Assembly: GCF_004353225.1 (NCBI RefSeq)
Contig: NZ_CP037934.1
Location: 2,294,001 to 2,358,000 of the forward strand
DNA: 64,000 bases
Direction of reading: 5' to 3'
DNA from: Marinobacter sp. JH2
Lineage (GTDB): Bacteria > Pseudomonadota > Gammaproteobacteria > Pseudomonadales > Oleiphilaceae
Within the stretch, counting starts at the first letter, position 1. Every line of letters begins with the position of its first letter. The notes below the pieces were generated by a model. The model saw only the letters and a program-made list of their open reading frames with translations, was not told the DNA's origin and did no database searches. This document shows positions 1-9,404 of this stretch, piece after piece. Both the position numbers and the translations under genes were made by a program.

Positions 1-240
1 CATTTCCGGTACCTGGTAAGCCGTTTCAAACTCGCCTGCCACCAATTCACCGTATTGGCCAGCGGTTGCACCGAGTTGCTCCATCACAATACCCTGTACG
101 GTATCGCCCGTGTCGGCGGACAGACGCTCCTTCATGTCACCCAGCGACCATTGCGCCGTCAAAACGATACTGAGGCTGAGCAGCAATAACAGTGCGATCA
201 CCAGGCCGTATAGCTTGAAACGGAGCGAAAGGTGTTTCAT
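1..240 (-). CDS. Methyl-accepting chemotaxis-type receptor, N-terminal fragment
   Basis: The first 80 codons of a minus-strand gene that runs off the left edge of the window. The protein opens MKHLSLRFKLYGLVIALLLL, a short basic stretch followed by one hydrophobic segment (about residues 10-30), then a polar region that would lie in the periplasm. This layout, with a helix leading into a sensor domain, is typical of chemoreceptors and of membrane-bound sensor enzymes. The diagnostic cytoplasmic signalling domain lies outside the window, so the family assignment is inference. A sensor histidine kinase or diguanylate cyclase would look the same over this length. Confidence 0.55.
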   Translation of the reverse strand, partial: MKHLSLRFKLYGLVIALLLLLSLSIVLTAQWSLGDMKERLSADTGDTVQGIVMEQLGATAGQYGELVAGEFETAYQVPEM

Positions 241-297
241 AGAAACCAAAACCTATTAAAGTAAGCGTTAAAACCCATAGTAGAACATGGAGCGCCC

Positions 298-723
298 ATG
301 GCGTACCTGACCCTGTTTTTGACATCCTTTGCTGCCGCCACGCTGCTACCCGCGTATTCCGAGATACTGCTAGGCACTTTGGCCAATCAAGGACTGCCAC
401 TGTTTTGGCTTTGGCTCGCGGCCACCCTAGGAAACACATTGGGCTCTGTTGTTAACGGGGTTATCGGCCGGCAAGTCGATCGCTTTAAAGACAAACGCTG
501 GTTCCCGATTAGTGAGATGCAACTGCACAAGGCCCGAAACCGATTTAACCGGTACGGGCAATGGTCACTGTTACTCGGCTGGCTACCATTGGGCGGGGAT
601 GCCCTGACACTCATTGGGGGCGTGATGCGAGTGCCCTGGCTGAACTTTATTGTTTTGGTAGGAATCGGCAAAGGCCTCCGCTACGCCCTCGTCATCTGGG
701 CGGTTCAGAAGGCTTTCAGCTAG
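298..723 (+). CDS. yqaA: YqaA-family (DedA-like) small membrane protein
   Basis: A 141-residue integral membrane protein of the YqaA branch of the SNARE-associated/DedA superfamily. Hydrophobic segments lie near residues 1-25, 33-55 and 88-135. The loop GNTLGSVVNGVIGR and the GWLPLGGDALTLIGG stretch are the recognisable family signatures. DedA-related proteins are linked to lipid-carrier transport and membrane homeostasis; the role of YqaA itself is not settled. A GGAGCG ribosome-binding site precedes the ATG. It converges on the ABC1 kinase gene with only two bases between stop codons and no visible terminator. Confidence 0.85.
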   Translation: MAYLTLFLTSFAAATLLPAYSEILLGTLANQGLPLFWLWLAATLGNTLGSVVNGVIGRQVDRFKDKRWFPISEMQLHKARNRFNRYGQWSLLLGWLPLGGDALTLIGGVMRVPWLNFIVLVGIGKGLRYALVIWAVQKAFS

Positions 724-725
724 TG

Positions 726-2123
726 TTACTCGGGATAGAGATAACGCCGCAGACTGTCTTCGCCGTTAAATTCCGAATACAACACGGCGATAAAGGTATA
801 AACGCCAATCAGCTTACGGTTCAGGAACACAAACTCCTTGGGCGGCACCCGAAAGTACCGGCTGATGGCCGAACGGGCAGCCTGCTTGGCAACTCGGGAC
901 GGTAAGTCGCTTTGTCGCCAGCGGTATTCACCCTGGCTGTTTACCGCGTAATCGGGCCACTGGCTTCGATCCTGGGCCAAGGGTTCCAATACCGACATAC
1001 ACACGGAGCCAAACTTTTCCAAAACGGCTTCTGGCCACTCACGGCTCATAAAGTTGAGCGTCACACCACCATCGATGACGGCTTCGAGATCCCCTTCATA
1101 GGAGGCTTTGATCATCTGAATGACCGGCGCGAGGAATTCGTCGGAATAACTTTGCACGGCACCGAAATCGAGCAACACGATTTTGTCCTGCCCGCTGTCT
1201 TCACCCGGTTCGTTGGCAATTCGAATTCGATAGTTGCCAAAGTTTGGGTCGGTCTGAATTTCACCCCAATCGAACAGCTCACTGAAGAACAACTCTAGGG
1301 CCGCTTTCCCCAGTGCGCTGCGCCGCGGCTGTGGTAATGCGGCTACTTCAGGAGAGCTCACGGAATGACCGTGTTCGTAGGTGGAAGCGATGATATGATC
1401 GGTCGAATACTCCTGCAGCACCCGAGGTACAACGAATCGTGTGTCCTCACTGAGCATTGTTCGGAATTTTTCAGTGGTGCGCGCTTCCAGCCGATAATCG
1501 ACTTCGCGGTGCATCATCTCCCGGACTTCTTCCAGCCAGTCATTAAACTCCGGGCCAAAGCTAACCAGGCGAGCTACTTTCAATAATTGGGCCACTGCGT
1601 TCAAATCACTGTCTACGGCATCCGCTACCCCCGGATACTGAACTTTCAACACCAGTTCCAACCCATCGTGTTTCCGAACTGCGCGGTGTACCTGTCCCAA
1701 AGACGCAGCCCCGATAGGCTCTGGATCAACCTCCAACTCGGCCAACCGGTCAGCACCCATTTCGGACTTGATCACCCGCTCAATGGCAGACCACTCCAGC
1801 GAAGTGGTCTGATCTTCCAACGTGTGCAGAGCTTCGGTGACTTCGTCCGGCAGAAAGTGTTCCCCGTAAAGCGCCATCACCTGGCCAATTTTCACCACAC
1901 TGCCTTTGAGTTTGCCCAGCTCGTCCACCAGAAAACGGGACTGACTAGACAGCATGGCACGGTGCCGCTGATCGCGGTTTTCTTTACTGCTGAACCAGTT
2001 CGTGGCCATGTGGGAGGCCATGCGGGTACCGGCGAACAAACCGGCCTTGGTCAGAGACAGGCGGCGCTCAAAGCTACCAGTCTTGATGCGAGAAACAGAT
2101 TTTCCGGACTTTTTGGTAGACAT
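726..2123 (-). CDS. ABC1/AarF/UbiB-family atypical kinase
   Basis: A 465-residue member of the ABC1 (ADCK/UbiB) atypical kinase family. Visible hallmarks are the KxGQ motif (KIGQ near residue 78), the alanine-rich nucleotide loop PIGAASLGQVHRA near residue 137, the TDPNFGNY catalytic segment and the LLDFGA metal-binding motif. Family members support ubiquinone synthesis or other quinone/isoprenoid lipid functions through ATPase-like activity. The protein lacks the C-terminal double transmembrane anchor of canonical UbiB and is not in a ubiE-ubiB operon, so it is probably one of the soluble ABC1 paralogues rather than UbiB itself. No partner gene is adjacent on the same strand within 150 bases. 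Confidence 0.85.
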   Translation of the reverse strand: MSTKKSGKSVSRIKTGSFERRLSLTKAGLFAGTRMASHMATNWFSSKENRDQRHRAMLSSQSRFLVDELGKLKGSVVKIGQVMALYGEHFLPDEVTEALHTLEDQTTSLEWSAIERVIKSEMGADRLAELEVDPEPIGAASLGQVHRAVRKHDGLELVLKVQYPGVADAVDSDLNAVAQLLKVARLVSFGPEFNDWLEEVREMMHREVDYRLEARTTEKFRTMLSEDTRFVVPRVLQEYSTDHIIASTYEHGHSVSSPEVAALPQPRRSALGKAALELFFSELFDWGEIQTDPNFGNYRIRIANEPGEDSGQDKIVLLDFGAVQSYSDEFLAPVIQMIKASYEGDLEAVIDGGVTLNFMSREWPEAVLEKFGSVCMSVLEPLAQDRSQWPDYAVNSQGEYRWRQSDLPSRVAKQAARSAISRYFRVPPKEFVFLNRKLIGVYTFIAVLYSEFNGEDSLRRYLYPE

Positions 2124-2274
2124 GAAGAACCTGTCTTAATGTGAGGTGTTCGAATATGTGGTCAGTTAAAGATACCGCCCAACAACTCTCACGCTACATT
2201 ATATCGACACTGCGCGCAGACCGCTTATCCGATCCGCCCCACGAGGATTGTTATACGGGCCAATGTGTGCCGCT

Positions 2275-2913
2275 TCACCAGCCCTGTTTGAACTCGACGT
2301 TCTGCCCGTTTAGCCCGTTAATCAGCTCTTTAACCAGATGCTGTTCCACGTCGTACACCGACACATCCGGCACAAAATGACTGACCTGCGACATCGACAT
2401 GCCGGCATACCCACACGGGTTGATGCGCAAGAATGGTTCCATATCCATGTTCACGTTCAAGGCCAACCCATGAAAAGAGCAGCCTTTCCGTACCCTCAAT
2501 CCCAGCGAGGCGATTTTTGCACCGTTGACGTAAACACCCGGCGCATCAGGTCGGGGCGCTGCCTCAATAGCGTAATGGGCTAAGGTGCGGACGATCGCCT
2601 GCTCAATCTCATCAACAAGCGTCCGAACGCCCAACTTGCGCCGAGTCAGATCAATGAGCAAGTAAACAACCAACTGCCCGGGACCGTGATAGGTAACCTG
2701 GCCTCCCCGGTCCACCTGGATAACCGGAATATCACCCGGCAAAAGAATGTGTTCAGACTTACCTGCCTGCCCTTGGGTAAACACTCTGGGATGCTCGAGG
2801 CACCAAAGCTCATCAACCGTGCTTTCATCGCGGGATGCGGTGAAAGATTTCATCGCTTCCCACGCTTCCATGTACGGTTGTTGCCCTAGGGAACGGACGA
2901 TAAGATCTGTCAT
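2275..2913 (-). CDS. lipB: Octanoyl-[ACP]:protein N-octanoyltransferase LipB
   Basis: LipB moves octanoyl groups from acyl carrier protein to lipoyl domains of 2-oxoacid dehydrogenases and the glycine cleavage H protein. The 212-residue protein shows the [16 protein letters not shown] signature, the catalytic lysine in [10 protein letters not shown] and the nucleophilic cysteine in [11 protein letters not shown]. The ATG at 2913 is preferred; its A is the last base of the ybeD stop codon, and one codon upstream is a GTG that also fits. The gene ends the elongasome cluster. The lipA synthase gene that often follows lipB is not here; the next gene is the ABC1 kinase. Confidence 0.96.
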   Translation of the reverse strand: MTDLIVRSLGQQPYMEAWEAMKSFTASRDESTVDELWCLEHPRVFTQGQAGKSEHILLPGDIPVIQVDRGGQVTYHGPGQLVVYLLIDLTRRKLGVRTLVDEIEQAIVRTLAHYAIEAAPRPDAPGVYVNGAKIASLGLRVRKGCSFHGLALNVNMDMEPFLRINPCGYAGMSMSQVSHFVPDVSVYDVEQHLVKELINGLNGQNVEFKQGW

Positions 2914-3182
2914 CACAGCACCATGTGAACGCGGCCAGTAGCCTTCAGTTCTTCGAACAGCGCTTTAAGCTGCGGTTCCCCGGTGGCCACAATCTTTACC
3001 CGAACCGAGCAAAACCGACCGTTCCGGCTGTCATTTACGGTTATGTCAGCCTTATCAATACCCGGCGAATGCTTCTCGACAATGGCCGTAACCACATCGA
3101 TGAAATCCGGGGCGGAGTCTCCGATCACCTTAATCACGTAATCACAGGGAAACTCAATTTTCGGTGCTTTCGGCTCAGTCAT
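2913..3182 (-). CDS. ybeD: YbeD/UPF0250 (DUF493) small protein
   Basis: An 89-residue protein of the YbeD family, a small ferredoxin-like alpha-beta fold of unproven function that resembles ACT-type regulatory domains. The family's [10 protein letters not shown] opening and the C-terminal [16 protein letters not shown] stretch are visible. It sits between dacA and lipB exactly as in enterobacteria and pseudomonads, and its stop codon shares a base with the lipB start, so the two are likely translated together. The conserved linkage suggests, but does not show, a role in lipoylation. Confidence 0.93.
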   Translation of the reverse strand: MTEPKAPKIEFPCDYVIKVIGDSAPDFIDVVTAIVEKHSPGIDKADITVNDSRNGRFCSVRVKIVATGEPQLKALFEELKATGRVHMVL

Positions 3183-3225
3183 ACCGCCCTATACTCCCAC
3201 GTCGTCGCGGTTGTTCCGCGCGTTC

Positions 3226-4401
3226 TTAATTGAATAATTGAATGAAAAAGAGCTTGATAGAATCCCACAGGCGTTTGAACAGGCCGCCTTGCTCAATTTC
3301 AGTCAGCGCCAGAACCGGTTGCTCGACCACGGTTTCGCCATCAAGCAGCACACGTATTTGCCCCAGTTCCTGACCCATCTTAATGGGCGCTTTGATCACA
3401 GAATCAAGGTCTACCGTAGATTCCAGTTTATCGCGGGAGCCTCTTGGAATCGTGACATACACATCTTCAGCCATACCAACCGAGACTTGATCAGCCACAC
3501 CACCCCAGACATCCGCCGCCATCAGCTCTTGGCCAGCACTGAACAAGCGCTCGGTTTCATAATAACGAAAACCGTAGTTCAGCATCTTCTGCACTTCCTG
3601 CGCACGGGCTGCTGAGCTGCTGGTACCCATCACTGAGGCAATCAAACGGGTATCATTTCGCTTCGCTGACGCAACAAGGCAATAACCCGCTTCGTCGGTA
3701 TGACCTGTTTTCAGGCCATCAACACTGTCATCACGCCACAGCAACGCGTTGCGGTTCGGCTGACGGATGTTGTTGTAGGTAAAATGCTTCTCGGCATAAA
3801 TCGGGTAGTTTTCGGGGTAATCTTGAATAATGGCCCGCGCCAGAAGTGCGAGGTCATAGGCAGTAGAGAAATGATCCTGTGCCGGCAAACCAGTAGCATT
3901 CCGGAAATTCGTGTTCTTCATGCCAAGCAATTGAGCTTGCTGGTTCATGATATCGACAAACGCCTCTTCGCTACCGGCAATGAACTCTGCCAAAGCCACC
4001 GAAGCATCGTTGCCTGACTGGATGATGACACCTTTCAGCAAATCGTGAACGGTCGCCGTGGTGCCTTCACGAAGAAAGGTACGTGATCCTTCCGTACGCC
4101 ACGCATTTACACTAATGGGCACCGTGTCCTGCATGGAAATTCGACCTTCATCCAGTTCACGCTCAACGATGTAAGCCGTCATCATTTTAGTCAGACTGGC
4201 CGGCGGTAGGCGTTCGTTGCTGTTGTGTTCCATGAGCACACTGCCACTGAGCGGGTCCATCAGCACCCAGGAGCTACCGGCTACTTTGGGCGCCGAAGGT
4301 ATCAGCACGGATTGCGCAGATACCTGCGCAGAAAACACTGTCAAAGACAGAGCCAGAAGAAAGATTCTAGTAAACATTTTGAAAGCCATGGGTTGTTTCA
4401 T
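3226..4401 (-). CDS. dacA: D-alanyl-D-alanine carboxypeptidase (PBP5/6 family)
   Basis: A low-molecular-mass penicillin-binding protein that trims the terminal D-alanine from peptidoglycan stem peptides. The 391-residue precursor has a signal peptide (LLALSLTVFSAQVSAQ), the serine motif SLTK, the SGN motif (IIQSGNDASVAL) and KTGHT, followed by the C-terminal beta domain. The last about 18 residues, LFKRLWDSIKLFFIQLFN, form the amphipathic helix that anchors PBP5/6 to the outer face of the inner membrane. The gene lies between rlpA and ybeD in the rod-elongation cluster. Confidence 0.96.
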   Translation of the reverse strand: MKQPMAFKMFTRIFLLALSLTVFSAQVSAQSVLIPSAPKVAGSSWVLMDPLSGSVLMEHNSNERLPPASLTKMMTAYIVERELDEGRISMQDTVPISVNAWRTEGSRTFLREGTTATVHDLLKGVIIQSGNDASVALAEFIAGSEEAFVDIMNQQAQLLGMKNTNFRNATGLPAQDHFSTAYDLALLARAIIQDYPENYPIYAEKHFTYNNIRQPNRNALLWRDDSVDGLKTGHTDEAGYCLVASAKRNDTRLIASVMGTSSSAARAQEVQKMLNYGFRYYETERLFSAGQELMAADVWGGVADQVSVGMAEDVYVTIPRGSRDKLESTVDLDSVIKAPIKMGQELGQIRVLLDGETVVEQPVLALTEIEQGGLFKRLWDSIKLFFIQLFN

Positions 4402-4446
4402 TCGCTGTCAGAGGTTTGTCTTATGTGTTTTCTGAACTCAGAGGGT

Positions 4447-5349
4447 TCAGTGTGTGTCCGTAAGAACAATGGAGTTGCCGAAACCTTTTGCTTCAATCAG
4501 GTTCTGGGCATACCGGGCATCATCTTCGGTGCCAAACGGGCCCACTTGCACCCGGTGGAAGCGCCCGTTACTCGTTGAAACTTGCCGCACCCGGACGGGA
4601 TCATCAAGTTCTCGTTGAGCACGAGCGAGCATTGCATTCGCTGGCTCCAGGCTACCAAAAGCCCCTAGTTGCACAAACAACGCCTTGCGGGCGCTTTCAA
4701 CCGCCGTTTTTTGGGGCTCGACAGGTTCCGGAGCAGGTTTGGCCATCACAGTTTCGCCATTCGGGCTATAAGGCTGCCCAGCCAAAAACATAGAGCCGCC
4801 GGGCTTAACGGTAATGGCCGCCACTTCTACGTGCGCTGTACCGCGGGATTGATAACCCAGTTTCTTGGCCGCCGCGTACGACAAATCGATTAACCGGTCA
4901 CCATGAAATGGGCCCCGGTCGTTTACCCGAACAATCACAGAGCGGCCGTTATCCAGATTGGTCACTCGGGCATAGCTCGGGATGCGAAGTGACTTATGGG
5001 CAGCAGACATGCTGTACATATCAAACTCTTCGCCATTCGAAGTTTTATGGCCATGAAACTTTTGCCCGTACCAACTGGCGGTTCCCCGCTTTACGTAACC
5101 ATCATTCGACTCCACCACATGGTAGCTTTTGCCCCATACTTTATAGGGCGACTTGTTACCCGCCCGGCGGGGAGCTTCGTAGCGAGGCTCGGCATCGGCT
5201 AGGCCGCTGACGTCGTAATCTCCGTCTGGCGCACGGTCTTGCTTCATGGTGTATCGTGATGAATGATCGACCTCGGGTGTACTGGAGCAGCCAGATAAGA
5301 CCACTGCGATCACCGCCACCAAAAAACCCATGTTAAACATATTCGCCAT
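4447..5349 (-). CDS. rlpA: RlpA family lipoprotein with SPOR domain
   Basis: RlpA proteins are outer-membrane lipoproteins of the division septum; in Pseudomonas aeruginosa RlpA is a lytic transglycosylase acting on stripped glycan. The sequence has a lipoprotein signal with lipobox LSGC, a double-psi beta-barrel starting at GTASWYGQKFHGHKTSNGE with the NDRGPF motif, and a C-terminal SPOR repeat (about the last 75 residues, from FVQLGAFGS) that binds denuded septal glycan. The ATG at 5349 is chosen; a TTG four codons earlier and later ATG codons are possible. It follows rodA directly; the mltB gene often found between them is absent. Confidence 0.93.
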   Translation of the reverse strand: MANMFNMGFLVAVIAVVLSGCSSTPEVDHSSRYTMKQDRAPDGDYDVSGLADAEPRYEAPRRAGNKSPYKVWGKSYHVVESNDGYVKRGTASWYGQKFHGHKTSNGEEFDMYSMSAAHKSLRIPSYARVTNLDNGRSVIVRVNDRGPFHGDRLIDLSYAAAKKLGYQSRGTAHVEVAAITVKPGGSMFLAGQPYSPNGETVMAKPAPEPVEPQKTAVESARKALFVQLGAFGSLEPANAMLARAQRELDDPVRVRQVSTSNGRFHRVQVGPFGTEDDARYAQNLIEAKGFGNSIVLTDTH

Positions 5350-5458
5350 AGCTGCGCGCAACTCATCGTGTTGGTTTGTCAGAGCTTACTGACCTGCAAT
5401 ATTGTAACGGGTTCCCCCTGGCCTTAACCATTACCGGCCAGCCATGATTCACCTGATG

Positions 5459-6604
5459 TCAGGCGGTAATCATCCGGCGATGGGTGTGGATCGACATAAG
5501 CACCCCGAAAGCTGCCATTAACGTGACTCCCGAGGTTCCACCATAACTGATTAGCGGCAAGGGCACACCGACCACCGGCAATAGCCCGCTGACCATTCCC
5601 ACGTTGACGAAGATGTAAATAAAGAAGGTCATAGTCAACGCGCCAGCCAACAGTCTTGCATAGGAATCCTGAGCCGACACCGCGATGAATAGACAGCGCA
5701 GAATGACCAAAAAATATAAAGCCATCAGCAGCAGCATGCCAACAAACCCAAACTCTTCGGCTAACACAGCAACGATAAAATCGGTGTGACTTTCCGGTAA
5801 AAACTCCAAGTGAGACTGAGTCCCCTGGAGCCATCCCTTGCCGTCCATCCCGCCGGAACCGATCGCAGTCTTAGATTGAATAATATTCCAGCCGGCTCCC
5901 AACGGGTCGCTCTGTGGATCCAACAAGGTAAGCACACGCTGTTTTTGGTAATCCCGCATGACAAAAAACCACATCAGCGGCGCGGAAACCGACACCACAC
6001 CAAAAAACGCAGTGATGAGTTTCCAGCTCATGCCGGCAAAAAACACGACAAAAATACCCGCCATACCCACTAGCAACGAAGTTCCCAAGTCAGGTTGCTG
6101 GACAATCAAAAACATCGGAAGCAACACGATAAACAATCCGACCATTACACGCCCAAACGTAGGCGGGAGGAAGTAACGGGAGAGATACCAAGCGGCCATC
6201 ATCGGCACCACCAACTTCATCAATTCTGACGGTTGGAACCTTGGTAGCCCGGGGATTGCCAACCAGCGTTGCGCGCCTTTGGCCCCCACTCCCACCAGCA
6301 AGACCGCCACCAGGCCGGCCAGCCCAAGTACGTACAACCAAGGCGACCAGCGCCGGAATACGGCCGGGTCAAGCTGAGCAAACACCAGCATCACAGCAAA
6401 AGCCACGGCCAGCCGGATACCCTGTGCTTTGACCACATCGATGTTTCTATCCGCACCGCTATACAAGACAAACAAGCCGCCGCCAACCAGCATGAGTAAC
6501 AGAAACATCAGAACCGGGTCCAGATGCAATATGCTCCATATGCTGCGCGAACGACCTAATGCGTTATCCGCCGGCCCTTCCAGCAAACTCTTCCCCAGCG
6601 CCAT
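5459..6604 (-). CDS. rodA: Rod-shape SEDS peptidoglycan glycosyltransferase RodA
   Basis: RodA polymerises lipid II into glycan strands during side-wall growth, paired with PBP2. The 381-residue protein has about ten hydrophobic segments and the SEDS signatures: GAKGAQRWL near the N-terminal third, FQPSELMKL, the FLPESHTDFIVAVLAEEFGF segment containing the catalytic-site aspartate region, and the C-terminal GVPLPLISYGGTSGV. Its ATG overlaps the mrdA stop codon as ATGA, so the two partners are translationally coupled. FtsW, the septal counterpart, lies at 47.6-48.8 kb. Confidence 0.97.
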   Translation of the reverse strand: MALGKSLLEGPADNALGRSRSIWSILHLDPVLMFLLLMLVGGGLFVLYSGADRNIDVVKAQGIRLAVAFAVMLVFAQLDPAVFRRWSPWLYVLGLAGLVAVLLVGVGAKGAQRWLAIPGLPRFQPSELMKLVVPMMAAWYLSRYFLPPTFGRVMVGLFIVLLPMFLIVQQPDLGTSLLVGMAGIFVVFFAGMSWKLITAFFGVVSVSAPLMWFFVMRDYQKQRVLTLLDPQSDPLGAGWNIIQSKTAIGSGGMDGKGWLQGTQSHLEFLPESHTDFIVAVLAEEFGFVGMLLLMALYFLVILRCLFIAVSAQDSYARLLAGALTMTFFIYIFVNVGMVSGLLPVVGVPLPLISYGGTSGVTLMAAFGVLMSIHTHRRMITA

Positions 6605-8502
6605 CAGTGCTCACTCTCACTTTGGTCTGACAAGCCCGCTACTTGGGCGGATTCTGCTGCCGGAAACTCTTCCAACCAGGCATCAAACAAGCCTCTGGCT
6701 ACGGGGGCTGCGACACTACTGCCACCGCCAGCATTTTCGACAATGATGGCCACGGCAATTTTTGGATCGTCGGCCGGCGCAAAACCAACGAATAAGGCGT
6801 GATCCCGAAGCCGCTCCCGGATCTCTTCGGCGTCGTATTCCTGGTCTTTCCCCAAACTGAACACCTGTGCAGTTCCGGTTTTGCCTGCCATTTTGAAATT
6901 GGCACCGCGTGCGGCTCGCCGGGCGGTACCTCGAGCTCCGTGCATCACTTCTTCCATGGTATCAACCACATATTCCCAATTTTCCGGATCTTTCAGAACC
7001 AATGGTTTGTGGGTCTCGGCTGGCAAAAACTCTGACGCGGTCCCCTCGCCACGAATATCTTTCAGCAGGCGGGGTTCAACCCACTCACCCCGATTAGCGA
7101 TCAGCGCTGTTGCCGTCGCTAGCTGCAACGGTGTCGCCAGAAAGAAGCCTTGGCCAATCCCCATGTTTACAGAGTCCCCCGGGTACCATGGCTGGTCACG
7201 CATCGCGCGTTTCCAGCCGTCAGAAGGCAACAAACCGCTCAAAGCCCCGGATACGTCCAGAGTTGCGTCTTCGCCGAAGCCGAATGCCGACAAGTAACGA
7301 TGCATGGTATCGACACCCATGTCGGCGGCCACATCATAAAAATAGACATCGCAAGACTGCGCCATCGCATGCTTCAAATCTACCCAACCATGCCCGGAAC
7401 GCTTCCAGTCACGGTACCTGCGACCGCCTTCGCGTAACTGGAAATACCCCGGATCCCAGATTTTCCGGTCACGGGTTGTCACTCCGCTATCCAGCGCTGC
7501 CACCGCCATCATCGGTTTAATGGTTGAGGCTGGTGGATACTGGCCACGCAGCGCCCGGTTAAATAGTGGCTTGTCGATGCTTTCGCTAAGTGCGCGGTAG
7601 TCCGCCACGCTGATACCTGTTACGAACTTATTGGTATCGAAACCGGGCACACTTGCCAGCGCCAGGATGCCACCGGTGGCCGGTTCAATTGCCACAATGG
7701 CTCCGCGTCGCCCTTCTAACAATTCATGGGCTTTGCGCTGAAGGCGCAAATCCAGATGCAATTCAAGGTCCTCACCCGGCACAGGGTTTTCACGCTCCAG
7801 TACGCGCAAAATACGGCCTCGGGCATTGGTTTCAACGTGCTGGTAGCCAACCCGGCCGTGCAAGACTTCTTCGTAGAAGCGTTCGATCCCGGATTTGCCA
7901 ATGTAATTGGTACCCGCATAGTTAACGGGATCAATCCTATTCAACTCTTCGCGATTAATACGGCCAACGAACCCTAGGGCATGGGCAGTGAGATCACTGT
8001 GGGGGTAGTAACGAACTAATTCAGCGGTAACTTCTACACCGGGAAATTCATGCCGATGAACGGCCATCTTGGCGATATCAGATTCCCCCAGGTCATAAAA
8101 CAAGGGGATCTCTTGGAAAGGTCGTCGAGGCTCATTCAAACGCTTTTTGAAGCGTTCGAGGTCTTCGTCGGCAATCGCGAGAATACGCCCCAAACGGGCC
8201 AGTGTGTCGTCAATCGGAGCCGCCCGCTCGGGCACGATGGTTAAACTGAAGACCGGCCGGTTCTCCGCTATAAGTTCGCCGTTTCGGTCATACACCAAAC
8301 CACGAGGCGGCGGCACTGACTGAACCTGTACGCGGTTTTTATCAGACAGCGTGGTGTACACATCATGTTCAACAACTTGCAACTGATACATGCGGGCCAA
8401 CAGACCCGTCATCAGCAGAACGACGAATAGCAACATCACCAAAGCACGACGCTGAAATAACCGGCGCTCTGCCGCGGTGTCTTTGAATTCACCCCAAGCC
8501 AT
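6604..8502 (-). CDS. mrdA: Penicillin-binding protein 2, elongation transpeptidase
   Basis: PBP2 cross-links new peptidoglycan in the elongasome and activates RodA. The 632-residue protein has one N-terminal transmembrane helix (LVMLLFVVLLMTGLLARMY), the PBP dimerisation region with RGLVYDRNGELIAENRPVF, and a transpeptidase domain containing the active-site serine in STIKP, the second motif SCD and the KTGTAQ triad. The two aspartate-flanked loops and the length match the Gram-negative class. It starts nine bases downstream of the rlmH stop and overlaps rodA. Confidence 0.97.
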   Translation of the reverse strand: MAWGEFKDTAAERRLFQRRALVMLLFVVLLMTGLLARMYQLQVVEHDVYTTLSDKNRVQVQSVPPPRGLVYDRNGELIAENRPVFSLTIVPERAAPIDDTLARLGRILAIADEDLERFKKRLNEPRRPFQEIPLFYDLGESDIAKMAVHRHEFPGVEVTAELVRYYPHSDLTAHALGFVGRINREELNRIDPVNYAGTNYIGKSGIERFYEEVLHGRVGYQHVETNARGRILRVLERENPVPGEDLELHLDLRLQRKAHELLEGRRGAIVAIEPATGGILALASVPGFDTNKFVTGISVADYRALSESIDKPLFNRALRGQYPPASTIKPMMAVAALDSGVTTRDRKIWDPGYFQLREGGRRYRDWKRSGHGWVDLKHAMAQSCDVYFYDVAADMGVDTMHRYLSAFGFGEDATLDVSGALSGLLPSDGWKRAMRDQPWYPGDSVNMGIGQGFFLATPLQLATATALIANRGEWVEPRLLKDIRGEGTASEFLPAETHKPLVLKDPENWEYVVDTMEEVMHGARGTARRAARGANFKMAGKTGTAQVFSLGKDQEYDAEEIRERLRDHALFVGFAPADDPKIAVAIIVENAGGGSSVAAPVARGLFDAWLEEFPAAESAQVAGLSDQSESEH

Positions 8503-8510
8503 AGTTCACC

Positions 8511-8981
8511 TTAGGCCCGGTGATAAGGATGATTACGTGTGATCGACCAGGCACGATACAGTTGTTCTGCTAGCAGAATACGGACCAGAGAGTGAGGTAA
8601 GGTAAGCGGAGAAAGTGACCATTGTTGGTCGGCACGTTGTCGGCAAGCGTCGGCTAAGCCATCCGGGCCACCCACCAGAAACGACACGTCCTGACCATCT
8701 TGCTGCCAGCGCTCCAGCTGGCTAGCAAGCTTTTCCGTTGACCACGGTCGCCCGCCCACTTCCAAAGCAACCACCGTATCCCTTTGGCCCACCGCGGAAA
8801 GGATCGAATCGCTTTCACGCTGCATAAGTCTCGGGATATCGGGGTTTTTGCCGCGGTGAGGCATGGCAATTTCAGTCAACTCGAGGGGCAGCTCCGGAGG
8901 CATTCGGCGCACATAATCGTTATACCCCGCAGTGACCCAGTCGGGCATCTTCTGCCCCACGCAGATCAAACGCAGGCGCAT
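8511..8981 (-). CDS. rlmH: 23S rRNA pseudouridine-1915 N3-methyltransferase RlmH
   Basis: RlmH methylates pseudouridine 1915 in helix 69 of 23S rRNA on assembled 70S ribosomes, using S-adenosylmethionine. The 156-residue SPOUT-fold protein carries the FLVGGPDGL knot motif near residue 101, the [23 protein letters not shown] segment and the terminal NHPYHRA. It sits between rsfS and mrdA as in most gammaproteobacteria, with two bases separating it from rsfS. Confidence 0.97.
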   Translation of the reverse strand: MRLRLICVGQKMPDWVTAGYNDYVRRMPPELPLELTEIAMPHRGKNPDIPRLMQRESDSILSAVGQRDTVVALEVGGRPWSTEKLASQLERWQQDGQDVSFLVGGPDGLADACRQRADQQWSLSPLTLPHSLVRILLAEQLYRAWSITRNHPYHRA

Positions 8982-8983
8982 GA

Positions 8984-9334
8984 TTACTCGCTGCCTGCCG
9001 CACCAGCTTCTGGCGCATCACGCCAGAAGCGTTCCAGGTCGTAGAATTCCCGGGCTGCTGGCAGCATCAGATGCACAACCACATCGCCCAGATCGACAAG
9101 AATCCAGTCGCTGCCCGGCGCACCTTCTACGTTATTGGCTCGCATTCCCTGCTCTTTTGCCTCGATAACCACGGAATCAGCCAGTGATTTCACGTGCCGG
9201 CTAGAAGTACCCGATGCGAGAACCATAAAATCAGTAACGCTGGTACGATCACGAACATCAACCACGCTGATGTCTTGCGCCTTGATGTCTTCCAGCGCGT
9301 TTACGACCAGATCTTTCAGTTGTTCTGCCTGCAT
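8984..9334 (-). CDS. rsfS: Ribosomal silencing factor RsfS
   Basis: RsfS binds ribosomal protein uL14 and blocks subunit joining, lowering translation in stationary phase or starvation. The 116-residue protein shows the whole family core: [35 protein letters not shown], the [17 protein letters not shown] strand and the YDLERFW tail. It lies between nadD and rlmH, the common order. Confidence 0.96.
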   Translation of the reverse strand: MQAEQLKDLVVNALEDIKAQDISVVDVRDRTSVTDFMVLASGTSSRHVKSLADSVVIEAKEQGMRANNVEGAPGSDWILVDLGDVVVHLMLPAAREFYDLERFWRDAPEAGAAGSE

Positions 9335-9404
9335 AATGACCCTGTGTTCCGGGCGCTGGCCCAGATGGCCGCCCGATTAGTGATATTCAAGCGCGATTGT
9401 AGCA

